Below are positions 22,179-30,278 of a DNA stretch of 30,278 nt, one piece after another; positions within the stretch are counted from its first letter, which is position 1; each line of letters opens with the position of its first letter. A program made the translations under genes and the position numbers. Under the pieces are notes generated by a model. That model searched no databases. It saw only the letters and a program-made list of their open reading frames with translations, and was not told where the DNA came from. Source of the stretch: an uncultured Clostridia bacterium (lineage in GTDB: Bacteria > Bacillota_A > Clostridia > Oscillospirales > Oscillospiraceae); assembly GCA_949289625.1 (NCBI GenBank), contig CASEPH010000310.1:1-30278 (forward strand). The letters run 5' to 3'.

Positions 22179-23933
22179 TTATGACTGGCGCTCGTAATAA
22201 CGGTCAAGAGATGCCTGTTTAATTTCCAGGCATTTCTCCAATCCCATCTCCTTACAGGTATTGATGAAGCTGTCCAGTTCGGAAATCGGCGCATCCCCAA
22301 TGATATACCGCAGGAAGTTCTCCTGAGCATAGGTAGTAATGTCACCGGCCAGAGAATTGTACTCCTCGGATTCCTCTGTGGTCATGGTCAGCGTGGTGGG
22401 GCAGCCCCAGGAATTGTCCTTATCGGTCATCCAAATCACAGGCGCCTCCAGCTGCTGTTCCGTCATGCCCTGATCCTTGGCGGAAACATCCGTCAGGCAC
22501 ACGGTGTTCTGGAGCATATAGCGGAACTGGGCCAGAGTGGGGGTCATCCCCTCAGGGTTATTGACGATCAGATCGGTGTACTGCTTGTTGCCCTGGTCGT
22601 CATATTCAAAGGTAACGCCTTCCACGCCCCAGTTGGCCAGGATGGCCCCTTCCTCCGTGTACCGGTAATCCATCCACTGAATGGCGATCTCCGGAATCTC
22701 ACAGGTCGTGGTCAGTACGCAGTTGGACATGGTGGACAGGGTCTCATAGTTGGTCTGTCCCAGATGAGTTACATCTCCCTCATTTCTCACTGCGTCCTGA
22801 ATTGCTGCAATCTCAAAGTCGGGGTCCTGGGCCGCATCGTTATACTGCTCAATGTAGTCCTTCTCAGACCACCACAGGGAGCTTTCCCCACTGGTGACCA
22901 TGCCGATGTCGGCACCGCCCTGCATACCAAAGTCCTCGCTCATGAAGTCCTGATAGACCCAGCCCTTGGCATACCAATCTGCCACCATGGTCACATACTC
23001 CCGGAACCCTTCGGTGAGAACGCCGCTCTGCAGCTGTCCGTCAATCTGGAACCAGGGCAGCGTAGCTTCAAAGGAGTTGCCAAAGGAGGCCAGCGTATCG
23101 AAGCCCGCCGTCAGATAACCAAAGCCCGGATCGCCGGACATGGGCAGCTGTACCGTTGCACCGTAAGTATTGTAGGCCTGCTCGATATAGGCCTCATATT
23201 CGTCGTAGGTATTGATCTCCGCAGGATCCATGCCGAACTCCTTGGCCCAGTCCGCCCGGATCTGAGGGCCTTTATTGCAAGGCGCGCCAGTATCATAGGC
23301 CTGGGCAAAGAATACGATACGTCCTTCGTCGGTCATGGCATCCCGGAGATTTTGATCATTGGCATGAATGATGGCATTATAGTTGGGGGCATATTCCTCG
23401 ATATAGGGGGTCAGATCCAAGAACACCTCATCCTCTACGCCCTTATCATATCCTCCGGGGTAATTGGTGGCCGCTTCACAGTAGATATCCGCGTAATCCT
23501 GGGACGCCAGCTGGAGGTTAAACTGCTCCCCAAAATTCATGGGATGGAACAGCTGAAAATCCACAGATACATTGGACATTTCCTCCAGAGTGTTGTAGAA
23601 CAGGTTGTCGGACATATCCTGGCACCAATCCTGGACCTGGGGATTAAAGCGCATGAAGAACGTCAGCGTGACCGGCTCTTCACTCAGAGGCATGGAGATC
23701 TCAAAATTCTGGGCCTCCAAAGCTTCCGCTTCCGATGCTGATGCCTCCGGCTCTGCCGCAGAAACAGGCTCCTCCGGCGGTTCCGGCGTCTGTGTCTCTG
23801 GAGCAGCCATAGTCTCTTCCACCGCTTCTGCGCTGCTCGCTACAGACGCCGTAGACGAGGCAGTATCTCCGCAGGCAGCCATGACGCCCAGCAGCATACA
23901 GATTGTCAGCAGAATTGCAATTGTCTTTTTCAT
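22179..23933 (-). CDS. Extracellular solute-binding lipoprotein (LplA/LipO-like)
   Basis: 584 aa. The signal MKKTIAILLTICMLLGVMAAC ends in a lipobox cysteine (C21). A Glu/Pro/Ala/Ser-rich linker (about 25-75) leads into a type 1-like solute-binding fold with PVTLTFFMRFNP, ADIYCEAATNYPGGYDKGV, FLDLTPYIEEYAPNYNAI and GMQGGADIGMVTSGESS. Such large binding proteins usually deliver complex sugars to ABC importers, but no permease gene is next to it, so it is an orphan here. GGAAGGTGGAG precedes the ATG. A palindrome over the promoter suggests a repressor. Confidence 0.88.
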   Translation of the reverse strand: MKKTIAILLTICMLLGVMAACGDTASSTASVASSAEAVEETMAAPETQTPEPPEEPVSAAEPEASASEAEALEAQNFEISMPLSEEPVTLTFFMRFNPQVQDWCQDMSDNLFYNTLEEMSNVSVDFQLFHPMNFGEQFNLQLASQDYADIYCEAATNYPGGYDKGVEDEVFLDLTPYIEEYAPNYNAIIHANDQNLRDAMTDEGRIVFFAQAYDTGAPCNKGPQIRADWAKEFGMDPAEINTYDEYEAYIEQAYNTYGATVQLPMSGDPGFGYLTAGFDTLASFGNSFEATLPWFQIDGQLQSGVLTEGFREYVTMVADWYAKGWVYQDFMSEDFGMQGGADIGMVTSGESSLWWSEKDYIEQYNDAAQDPDFEIAAIQDAVRNEGDVTHLGQTNYETLSTMSNCVLTTTCEIPEIAIQWMDYRYTEEGAILANWGVEGVTFEYDDQGNKQYTDLIVNNPEGMTPTLAQFRYMLQNTVCLTDVSAKDQGMTEQQLEAPVIWMTDKDNSWGCPTTLTMTTEESEEYNSLAGDITTYAQENFLRYIIGDAPISELDSFINTCKEMGLEKCLEIKQASLDRYYERQS

Positions 23934-23974
23934 TTGACTCCACCTTCCATATTACTGTTGTGTATTCGTTTACA

Positions 23975-24008
23975 GTTTAATTTAAACAACCGGCAAATCC
24001 ACTGTCAA
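23975..24008 (-). promoter_or_regulatory. Promoter with overlapping palindrome before the solute-binding gene
   Basis: On the minus strand TTGACA, 17 bp and TTAAAT with a TGT extension. A 13-bp palindrome GTTTAA-T-TTAAAC (23975-23987) covers the -10, a typical place for a repressor. Confidence 0.65.
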
Positions 24009-24035
24009 GTAACATTTCTTGCGGATTCAAAATAC

Positions 24036-24986
24036 TTATTTTTCGATACCAAACCGATCTCCCTGCAGATATTGTTTCTCCGCCAGATATTGGTCAACAG
24101 CCCCCAATACCGCAATTTTATCCCTGCTCCAGAGGGGCGCCAACAGCACTCGCTTGTCTCCATCTCCGGTCAGCCGTTCCATTACTGTCTCCGGAGGGAA
24201 GTACCGAAGCTGCTCTGCAATGATTGCCACATATTCCTCCCTGGTCAGGGGGACATAGGCTCCCCTTTGCCACAGCGCCTCCAGCGGCGTTCCCCGGTTC
24301 ACATGGAGAAGATGGAGCTTGACGCCGCCCGGCCGAAGCATTCCCAGCTGCCGGGCTGTCTCCACCATCATGGCTGAATCTTCTCCCGGCAATCCATCGA
24401 TCAGATGGACGCAGGTTCGGATCCCCCGCTGCTGCAGCCGCCCATAGCCTCGAAGGAACTCGTCAAAGCCATGGCCTCTGCCAATTCGCATGGCCGTTTC
24501 GTCATGTATGGTCTGGAGCCCCAGCTCCACTGTCAAATGGGTTTGGCGGTGCAGTTCCTCCAATGCCTCCAGTACCGGCTCCCCCAGGCAGTCCGCCCGG
24601 GTGGCAATGGATATGCCAACCACATTGGGAAACGTCAACGCCTCCCGCCATTGATGCTTCAACTGTGTCAGCACTCCATAAGTATTGGTTCCAGCCTGAA
24701 AATAGGCGATGAGCTTGGCCTCCGGTCGTTTTTTGTGGATCCGTTCGCGCTCCGCCTGAAGCTGCTCTGTCACCGTACCGGTTCCCGCAAAATACCGGCT
24801 GCCGGAATCGCAAAAAATACAGCCTCCATGGCCTGCTGTTCCATCCCGGTTGGGGCAGCTACAGCCCACATCCAGACAGGCCTTGTATACCCTGCCACCA
24901 AAAATCTGCATATTATAGCTGTACAGAGTGTGATACCGTTTATGGTCTCCAAAGGGTACTGTTTTTTTCTCCGTTTCCTTCTCCAA
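24036..24986 (-). CDS. TIGR01212/YhcC-family radical SAM protein
   Basis: 316 aa. The cluster-binding region is GCSCPNRDG followed by GGCIFC, as in the YhcC family. Typical family blocks are YHTLYSYNMQIFGGRVYKACLDVG near the start, AYFQAGTNTYG and VELGLQTIHDETAMRIGRGH. The reaction is not established for most members. The start is a TTG preceded by GGGAGG; no in-frame ATG is near. It is about 30 nt downstream of an intrinsic terminator, with little room for a promoter of its own. Confidence 0.9.
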   Translation of the reverse strand: MEKETEKKTVPFGDHKRYHTLYSYNMQIFGGRVYKACLDVGCSCPNRDGTAGHGGCIFCDSGSRYFAGTGTVTEQLQAERERIHKKRPEAKLIAYFQAGTNTYGVLTQLKHQWREALTFPNVVGISIATRADCLGEPVLEALEELHRQTHLTVELGLQTIHDETAMRIGRGHGFDEFLRGYGRLQQRGIRTCVHLIDGLPGEDSAMMVETARQLGMLRPGGVKLHLLHVNRGTPLEALWQRGAYVPLTREEYVAIIAEQLRYFPPETVMERLTGDGDKRVLLAPLWSRDKIAVLGAVDQYLAEKQYLQGDRFGIEK

Positions 24987-25015
24987 TTTCCAAGCCTCCC
25001 TACGCTTCCATAGTC

Positions 25016-25046
25016 AAAAACATGGACACACCGCAGTGTGTCCATG
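25016..25046 (-). terminator. Intrinsic terminator after the YhfC-like gene
   Basis: A perfect 11-bp stem (25021-25031 with 25036-25046), loop of 4, is followed on the minus strand by T5. It separates the YhfC-like gene from the YhcC-type gene. Confidence 0.85.
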
Positions 25047-25080
25047 CCGATTTGTATCATTGGATTCGTCAACCGCGTTC

Positions 25081-25905
25081 CTATTTCCGCCGTCTTGCCC
25101 GCAGCCGTTCCATTTTGAAATGGGAAACCTGATCCTCCCTGGCGTTGTACATCCGGGCTGCCAAAAAGGCAATACCAGCGGTAATCACGCAGGTCGCCCC
25201 GTCCCGCACATAAGGATTGGTCAAAACCTCCCCCTGATAGAGGCCGTCCGGCAGCATTGCAGCAAAGTGCATCAGTGGAATCCAAAGGAAGAACATCTTT
25301 TTTCCGTCCTCACGCATGGCATACCACAGCAGCACTGACAGCGCAATCTCCCGCACCAGGAAGAACACCCGATTGATCCCAGTGGTGATAAACTCCCAGG
25401 CATTTTGACCAGCGATGATTTGCAGCAGGCTCAGCGCTTCCTCCGAATCCGCCCCGGCGTTTTCCATCAGGGCATCCATGCCGGTTTTAAGATATTCCGA
25501 GGCGATGGTATAGCAGTTGAAATAGTAGGCGCCACAGACGCAGAGGTAAACACCTCCGAAGCCAATGGCAAAGCCAATGGCGGCGTCGGTTTTGTCAAAG
25601 CTGCCCATTACACCATATTTCATGGCCACAAAGCGAATCAGCTCCCGGGCAATCACCACCGAGAAAACAATGTAAAGGCCATGGGGCAGTCCGCTTTGTG
25701 TAAGCCCCAGATTCAGCGCCAGCAAATCAAAAACGTTTTCCAGCAGCATGACCACGATGTACGAAAAAATGCCCAAAATGATCTGGGACAGCTGGATACG
25801 GCCTCGCATGGTATACCATGCTGCCAGCACCGCCAGAACACACAGAGCTGCGGTAATCATCAGGCAGGTTACAGTAAAGGATTCAATATGTATTTCAGAT
25901 CCCAT
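25081..25905 (-). CDS. YhfC-like multi-pass membrane protein
   Basis: 274 aa with about seven membrane segments and a basic C-terminal tail ending MERLRARRRK. The arrangement ARELIRFVAMKY, a loop, then DAAIGFAIGFGGVY resembles the YhfC intramembrane-protease family, where an E-E-x-x-R motif and a GHGG-type motif are expected. Here the first is RELIR and the second GFGG, lacking the histidine, so proteolytic activity is doubtful. AGAAAGGACG precedes the ATG. It lies 79 bp downstream of ftsZ in the same direction, with only a T-less hairpin between, so co-transcription is possible. Confidence 0.6.
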   Translation of the reverse strand: MGSEIHIESFTVTCLMITAALCVLAVLAAWYTMRGRIQLSQIILGIFSYIVVMLLENVFDLLALNLGLTQSGLPHGLYIVFSVVIARELIRFVAMKYGVMGSFDKTDAAIGFAIGFGGVYLCVCGAYYFNCYTIASEYLKTGMDALMENAGADSEEALSLLQIIAGQNAWEFITTGINRVFFLVREIALSVLLWYAMREDGKKMFFLWIPLMHFAAMLPDGLYQGEVLTNPYVRDGATCVITAGIAFLAARMYNAREDQVSHFKMERLRARRRK

Positions 25906-25931
25906 AGACGTCCTTTCTCAAATACAGGAAC

Positions 25932-25971
25932 GGCGCTGCCCCAAAATACATCGGTATTTCGAGGCAGCGCC
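25932..25971 (-). terminator. Hairpin downstream of ftsZ without T tract
   Basis: Nine-bp GC-rich outer arms (25932-25940, 25963-25971) enclose a second short stem AAATAC/GTATTT. No T run follows on the minus strand, so complete termination is doubtful. Confidence 0.5.
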
Positions 25972-25984
25972 CGTTTCATACACT

Positions 25985-27055
25985 TTATCTCCGGTTGAAG
26001 ATCCGGAAAATATCGTCAATATCGGAGACATTGGGCGCGTCGGGCGTCTCAGGCTCCGCTTTGGCCTTTTCCCCGGCAGTGGTAAACACACCGCTGTTGC
26101 CGGCATCGTCAAAGCCGGTGGCAATAACGGTCACCCGCAGGGCATCCTCCAAATTCTTGTCGAAGGTAGCGCCAAAGATGATGTTGGCCTCGGGGTTCGC
26201 GGCCTCCATGACGATATTGGCGGCAGTCTCCACGTCCTCCAGCTCCATATCCGGTGCGCCAGTCACATTGATGAGCACACCCATGGCCCCATTGATAGAG
26301 GTTTCCAGCAGCGGAGAGGACACGGCAGCCATGGCGGCAGCCTCGGCCTTCTCCTTGCCAGCAGCTACACCTACGCCCATATGGGCACGACCTGCATCCC
26401 GCATAATAGCGGACACGTCGGCAAAGTCCTGATTGATCAGCACATTATCAGAATAGCCCACCAGCTCAGAAATGGAGCTGACTGCCTGCTTGAGCACATC
26501 GTCGGCAATACCGAAGGCGTTGGCAAAGGTGATCTTCTGGTCCGTCACATATTTGAGGCGGTCATTCGGAATGATAATCAACGAATCCACTTTATCGGAC
26601 AGATTAGCGATTCCTTCCTCCGCCTGTGCCATACGGCGAGCCCCCTCAAACTTAAAGGGTTTGGTGACCACGCCTACGGTCAGTGCACCGGTCTCCCGGG
26701 CGATATCGGCGATGATCGGTGCCGCACCGGTTCCGGTGCCGCCGCCCATGCCGGCAGTGATGAACACCATATCGGTATTCTCCAGCATTTTAGCAATGGC
26801 AGCCCGGCTCTCTTCCGCGGATTTTTTGCCAATGTCGGGTTTGGACCCTGCGCCCATACCACCGGTCAGCTTTTCGCCAATCTGAACCTTCTCGGCGGCT
26901 TTGGACTTGTTCAGATCCTGTTTATCTGTGTTGACAGCAATAAAATCAACGCCCTGGACCCCGGCCTCGATCATGCGGTTGACAACATTGTTGCCCGCGC
27001 CGCCAACGCCGATCACTTTAATGGCGACAACTCTCTCGGGATAGGATTCGCTCAT
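25985..27055 (-). CDS. ftsZ: Cell division GTPase FtsZ
   Basis: 356 aa. FtsZ polymerises at midcell to form the Z ring. The tubulin signature GGGTGTG is at 104-110, and the catalytic T7 loop NQDFAD at 208-213 is intact. Before it, the usual ISDLIxxPGLIN reads ISELVGYSDNVLIN, two residues longer and without the Pro-Gly. The acidic linker is short, and the protein ends DIDDIFRIFNRR, a plausible C-terminal binding peptide. GGAGGAAAGACTT precedes the ATG. It follows ftsQ with a promoter in between; no ftsA is present in the window. Confidence 0.97.
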   Translation of the reverse strand: MSESYPERVVAIKVIGVGGAGNNVVNRMIEAGVQGVDFIAVNTDKQDLNKSKAAEKVQIGEKLTGGMGAGSKPDIGKKSAEESRAAIAKMLENTDMVFITAGMGGGTGTGAAPIIADIARETGALTVGVVTKPFKFEGARRMAQAEEGIANLSDKVDSLIIIPNDRLKYVTDQKITFANAFGIADDVLKQAVSSISELVGYSDNVLINQDFADVSAIMRDAGRAHMGVGVAAGKEKAEAAAMAAVSSPLLETSINGAMGVLINVTGAPDMELEDVETAANIVMEAANPEANIIFGATFDKNLEDALRVTVIATGFDDAGNSGVFTTAGEKAKAEPETPDAPNVSDIDDIFRIFNRR

Positions 27056-27118
27056 AAGTCTTTCCTCCTAAGTACTTTATTCACACGCAACTACGCGCAA
27101 AGAAGCTATTTTATTTAT

Positions 27119-27147
27119 ATTTTATCGCACATGGCCCGCTGGGTCAA
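27119..27147 (-). promoter_or_regulatory. Promoter of ftsZ
   Basis: On the minus strand TTGACC, a 17-bp spacer and TAAAAT in the 117-bp ftsQ-ftsZ gap, allowing ftsZ expression independent of the upstream cell-wall genes. Confidence 0.7.
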
Positions 27148-27172
27148 TAGCAACTTTTGTTTTTCCGTAAAT

Positions 27173-28045
27173 TTATCCAAGGGGGTGGAATACCGCCTGG
27201 GTCCCGCTGGTGAAACTCAGATCTAAAACACCCCGGGCATTCGCGTCCAGTCTGGCGATGGCAGCAGTCATATACTGGAGTCGATAGTCCAAATCCGACG
27301 CGTCCCCCACCTGGACCTCGATACGGTCCTCATAATTCAATGTCACCTGCTGCAGGTCCGTCACATCCACACTGCGAAGCACAGCGGACAGTCCCGCTTC
27401 CTGAATCTTGTTCACCGCATCCATGGCAAGCGTTCCCCGGGCCGTATCATCAAAGGTGGCCAGGTCCCCCGCCGTGGGCAGCTGGAGCACGGTTCCCTTA
27501 ATCAGAGGATATGCAGTTTCCGCGTCTTCATCCAGCTTTTCCAAAAGTTTTCCCTCTTTATTCATCAGCCACAGCGTGCCAAATTCCGACTCTGCCGCCA
27601 TGACCGCCTGGCATTCTTCCACCGTAAAAGATATGGTACCAGGAAGAGACTTGGATATCACCACCTGTTCCACATAGGGAAGCTTGGTCAGGATCCGACT
27701 GGCTGCTCGGGTCTTGCTGACGCCCATCAGCACATCGCCTGCGGTGATACCGCTGGCCTCTGCCACCTCCTCCGCTGTATAGCGGACGTTGCCGGTGACC
27801 TCGAACTCCCGGACGCGAAACAGCACCAGCATCAGCACAAAGACCACCCCTACGGCAATCAGGGTCTTTCCCCACATGGGTATGCCCCGATTCCTCCAGT
27901 TGGCTTCGTTTTCCTGCTGCTCCTGCTGCTCCATCCGCAGCTGCCGCAGATGGGCCCGTTGGCTTCTTTCCCGTTGGACTGCGGATTTGCCCCGGGGCTT
28001 TGTTCCCTTTCCAGCCGCAGTTTTTTTATTCTGTTTCTGCGCCAT
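27173..28045 (-). CDS. ftsQ: Cell division protein FtsQ/DivIB
   Basis: 290 aa. A long basic and Gln/Glu-rich cytoplasmic N-terminus (1-57) precedes a membrane helix at about 58-81. A POTRA domain begins FEVTGNVRYTAEEVAEASGI with LPYVEQVVISKSLPGTISFTVEE, followed by the FtsQ beta domain. It recruits and regulates the septal synthase complex. AAGGAGAAAGG precedes the ATG. It follows murG by 17 bp. Confidence 0.92.
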   Translation of the reverse strand: MAQKQNKKTAAGKGTKPRGKSAVQRERSQRAHLRQLRMEQQEQQENEANWRNRGIPMWGKTLIAVGVVFVLMLVLFRVREFEVTGNVRYTAEEVAEASGITAGDVLMGVSKTRAASRILTKLPYVEQVVISKSLPGTISFTVEECQAVMAAESEFGTLWLMNKEGKLLEKLDEDAETAYPLIKGTVLQLPTAGDLATFDDTARGTLAMDAVNKIQEAGLSAVLRSVDVTDLQQVTLNYEDRIEVQVGDASDLDYRLQYMTAAIARLDANARGVLDLSFTSGTQAVFHPLG

Positions 28046-28062
28046 GGACCTTTCTCCTTCCC

Positions 28063-29187
28063 TCAGGTGCGTGTCAGCTCCAATATAATTTCATAGATCT
28101 TCTGGGCAGAATCCGGCACCGCCAACTCCTGCACCGCTTTGCTCATTGTCTTCAGCCGCTCCGGATCTCCCAGCAACCCACAGGCTGTTTCATAGAGCCG
28201 GTCACCGTCGCATTCCGATTCCCGCAGCACCACTGCTGCACCATGAGCTTCCAAAATCCGCGCGTTCTTTTCCTGATGATTATCTGTCACATTGGGTGAC
28301 GGTACAAAGATTGCCGGCTTTCCCGCCGCCGCAGTCTCCGCAATGGTGGCAGCCCCTGCCCGACAGATCACCAGATCCGCCGCCGCCATGACCGTGGGCA
28401 TATCGTAGACATACTCCCGCATATCAATGGCAGGATATTTGGCAAGATCCGCCCCCTGTTCCTTTACATATTCGGGCATCCAGGCCCAGCCGTAGCTTCC
28501 GGTGGCATGAATGTGCTGGAATGGTGCACCATCCCGGCATTCCAGGGCCATAAACCGGGCAATTTTCTTATTCATTTCCCTGGCTCCCAGGGAGCCCCAA
28601 TAGCTCACCACCACAGGACGTTCATCCAGGCCCAGCGACTTTTTGGCCTGCTCCTTTTTCGTGTACAGGAATTCGCTGCGCACCGGCATACCCACCACCC
28701 GGACCTTCTCCGGATGGGGATAGCTGCTTCTGCTCTCCTCAAAGGATACCATGACCCGGTCCACCTTGTCCATCACCAATCGGGTGGTAAGTCCAGGAAC
28801 CGCATTGGATTCATGGAGCGCCGTGGGGATCCCTCGTTTGGCACCCTGGTGCAGCATGGGATAGCTGGCATATCCACCGGTCCCCACAATGACGTCCGGC
28901 TGGAACTCCCGAATGATCTGATCGGCTTTCCTGCGGCTGCTGATCATATAGGACACGGCCTTGATATTGTGCAAAATGCTTTTCGGCGTGGGTTTTCGCC
29001 AAAAGCTGGAAATCTGGACCGTCTCCAGGGGAAACCCCGCCCGGGGCACCAGATCCGCCTCCATGCCGTCCACCGCGCCCACAAACAGGATATTGGCGTC
29101 CTGCCTGCGTTCTTTGAGCAGATTTGCCACGGCAATGGCAGGGCTGATATGGCCACCGGTCCCACCGCAGGTAAAGATCACATTCAT
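28063..29187 (-). CDS. murG: UDP-GlcNAc:lipid I N-acetylglucosaminyltransferase MurG
   Basis: 374 aa. MurG makes lipid II on the cytoplasmic membrane face. The GGTGGH motif lies at the N-terminus (TCGGTGGHISPAIAVA), with VGTGGYASYP, HESNAVPGLTTR and the donor-site CRAGAATIAE and PNVTDNHQEKNA blocks. The ATG at 29187 is chosen; an upstream in-frame TTG at 29205 has no good ribosome-binding site. It lies between the FtsW-like gene and ftsQ in one transcription direction. Confidence 0.96.
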   Translation of the reverse strand: MNVIFTCGGTGGHISPAIAVANLLKERRQDANILFVGAVDGMEADLVPRAGFPLETVQISSFWRKPTPKSILHNIKAVSYMISSRRKADQIIREFQPDVIVGTGGYASYPMLHQGAKRGIPTALHESNAVPGLTTRLVMDKVDRVMVSFEESRSSYPHPEKVRVVGMPVRSEFLYTKKEQAKKSLGLDERPVVVSYWGSLGAREMNKKIARFMALECRDGAPFQHIHATGSYGWAWMPEYVKEQGADLAKYPAIDMREYVYDMPTVMAAADLVICRAGAATIAETAAAGKPAIFVPSPNVTDNHQEKNARILEAHGAAVVLRESECDGDRLYETACGLLGDPERLKTMSKAVQELAVPDSAQKIYEIILELTRT

Positions 29188-29242
29188 GCTATTCACAACC
29201 TTCAACTAAGCCGCGCAGCCAGTCGCCGCGCATTTTGAATTT

Positions 29243-30278
29243 TTACAGAAATCCCGCCGAGCACTGTCGGGATGCCCCCAGGATCAGTCCCATTTCCCCC
29301 AGTTGGATCAACAGCGCTGTTCCACCGTAGCTGAAAAAGGGGAGGGAAATCCCGGTGGAAGGCAGGAGATTTGTCACCACACCGATATTGAAAAAGACCT
29401 GCAAAGCCGTCAGCGTCGTGATCCCTGCCACCGTCAGCGCTAGAAAACGATCCCGCACATGCATGGCGATCCAATACCCTCGCAGAATCAGCAGCGCATA
29501 CAAAACGAGAATCGCAGTCGCACCCACCAGTCCCAGTTCTTCGCAGACAATGGCGAAAATATAGTCATTGTGCTCCTCCGGCAGATACAGATACTTCTGC
29601 CGGCCCTGTCCAAAGCCCAAGCCCAGCAGACCGCCGCTGCCGATGGCGTAAAGAGACTGAATAATCTGGTAGCCATCGTCGGTGGGATCAGAAAACGGGT
29701 CCTGCCAGGCAGTGATCCGGGACGCCTCGTAGCCCCCCGCACCCAGAATCAGTACCAATCCTAGCAGCATCACGCTGCCGCCCAGAATAAACCAGCGATA
29801 TTTTACGCCGCCCAAAAAAAGCATGGCACCGGCGGTACAGGCAATGATCACAATGGCGGAATTGTGGGGCTCCAAACGAAGCAGTACCACGATGACCACC
29901 AATATGGCCGCAAATGGCGCAATTCCCCAGCGGAAGGTCTCCATTTTCTCCTGAAAGGCAGCAATCATAGCAGCATAGCTGAGGATGACCCCCAACTTGG
30001 CGATCTCCGACGGCTGGAACGATATTCCCAGTCGAACCCAGCGGGTGGCGCCGTTTTCCGACTGACCGATTCCCGGTACAAATACCAGCACCAGGAACAG
30101 GATCGAGGCCCCCAGTACGGGAAACGCCAGCTTACGGATCAAAGTAGGTTTTACCCGGCTCACCGCCAGCATGGCCACGATTCCCACCAGGGAGAACATC
30201 AGTTGACGTTTAAAAAAGTAGGCGCTGTCCCCGGTCTCATAGATAGCCCGGGCATAACTGGCCGAGAAGATCATCACA
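29243..30278 (-). CDS. ftsW: FtsW/SpoVE-type peptidoglycan polymerase, partial at its 5' end
   Basis: About 345 residues, with the N-terminal first helix running off the window edge. SEDS-family blocks are present: MIFSASYARA, GATRWVRLG, QPSEIAKL, HNDYIFAIVCEELG and LPFFSYGGTALL. These proteins polymerise glycan strands from lipid II with a partner class B PBP. Placement directly before murG and ftsQ fits FtsW or the sporulation paralogue SpoVE, which sequence alone cannot separate. The C-terminus GASRQCSAGFL is short. It ends 55 bp before murG. Confidence 0.9.
   Translation of the reverse strand, partial: VMIFSASYARAIYETGDSAYFFKRQLMFSLVGIVAMLAVSRVKPTLIRKLAFPVLGASILFLVLVFVPGIGQSENGATRWVRLGISFQPSEIAKLGVILSYAAMIAAFQEKMETFRWGIAPFAAILVVIVVLLRLEPHNSAIVIIACTAGAMLFLGGVKYRWFILGGSVMLLGLVLILGAGGYEASRITAWQDPFSDPTDDGYQIIQSLYAIGSGGLLGLGFGQGRQKYLYLPEEHNDYIFAIVCEELGLVGATAILVLYALLILRGYWIAMHVRDRFLALTVAGITTLTALQVFFNIGVVTNLLPSTGISLPFFSYGGTALLIQLGEMGLILGASRQCSAGFL

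Overview
The window looks like chromosomal DNA of a strictly anaerobic, Gram-positive, Oscillospiraceae-type member of Clostridia. The evidence is a rubrerythrin, radical-SAM maturases for [FeFe]-hydrogenase, a division cluster of Firmicutes type, lipoprotein signal peptides, strong Shine-Dalgarno sites, several TTG starts and fairly high GC. No rRNA, tRNA, CRISPR array, insertion sequence or prophage was seen. Species cannot be named from sequence alone.

Region 1 (1-4386) is a redox or oxidative-stress block. A rubrerythrin (minus) is divergent from a Crp/Fnr-family regulator (plus), and is followed by a thioredoxin plus FAD/rhodanese CoA-disulfide-reductase operon (minus). A nearly identical 13-bp palindrome (GTGAT-N3-ATCAC) lies just upstream of both the rubrerythrin and the trxA promoters, so the neighbouring regulator may control both. 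The long rubrerythrin leader contains a decayed rubredoxin.

Region 2 (4387-7371) is a hydrogenase-maturation operon: a TM1266-type small protein, hydE and hydG. It is preceded by a promoter, a leader of about 160 nt and an intrinsic terminator directly before the first ribosome-binding site, which is the layout of a riboswitch or attenuator.

Region 3 (7420-9222, minus) encodes an unknown 119-aa protein and a CNNM/CorC-type ion transporter. The transporter leader encodes a 28-aa peptide with an acidic/Pro stretch. The peptide's stop codon sits inside a terminator-like hairpin, suggesting translation-coupled, possibly Mg2+-responsive, attenuation.

Region 4 (9322-13817, plus) holds a DUF1538 membrane protein coupled to a tandem PII-like protein, then an old-yellow-enzyme/2,4-dienoyl-CoA-reductase-type flavoenzyme. 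Region 5 (13837-19991) has a large secreted beta-helix-like lipoprotein divergent from a heterodimeric ABC exporter pair. Region 6 (20118-22108) is a signalling module: a secreted protein with five Asp-rich calcium-loop-like repeats, an ECF-like sigma factor and an RsgI-like anti-sigma factor. Region 7 (22179-25905, minus) has an orphan solute-binding lipoprotein, a YhcC-type radical SAM protein and a YhfC-like membrane protein. Region 8 (25932-30278, minus) is the division/cell-wall cluster ftsW(partial)-murG-ftsQ-ftsZ.

The strongest candidates for undescribed biology are the leader-peptide attenuator before the CNNM gene, the structured leader before the hydrogenase-maturation operon, the shared palindrome linking the Crp/Fnr regulator to its redox neighbours, the calcium-repeat/sigma/anti-sigma module, and the DUF1538-PII pair.
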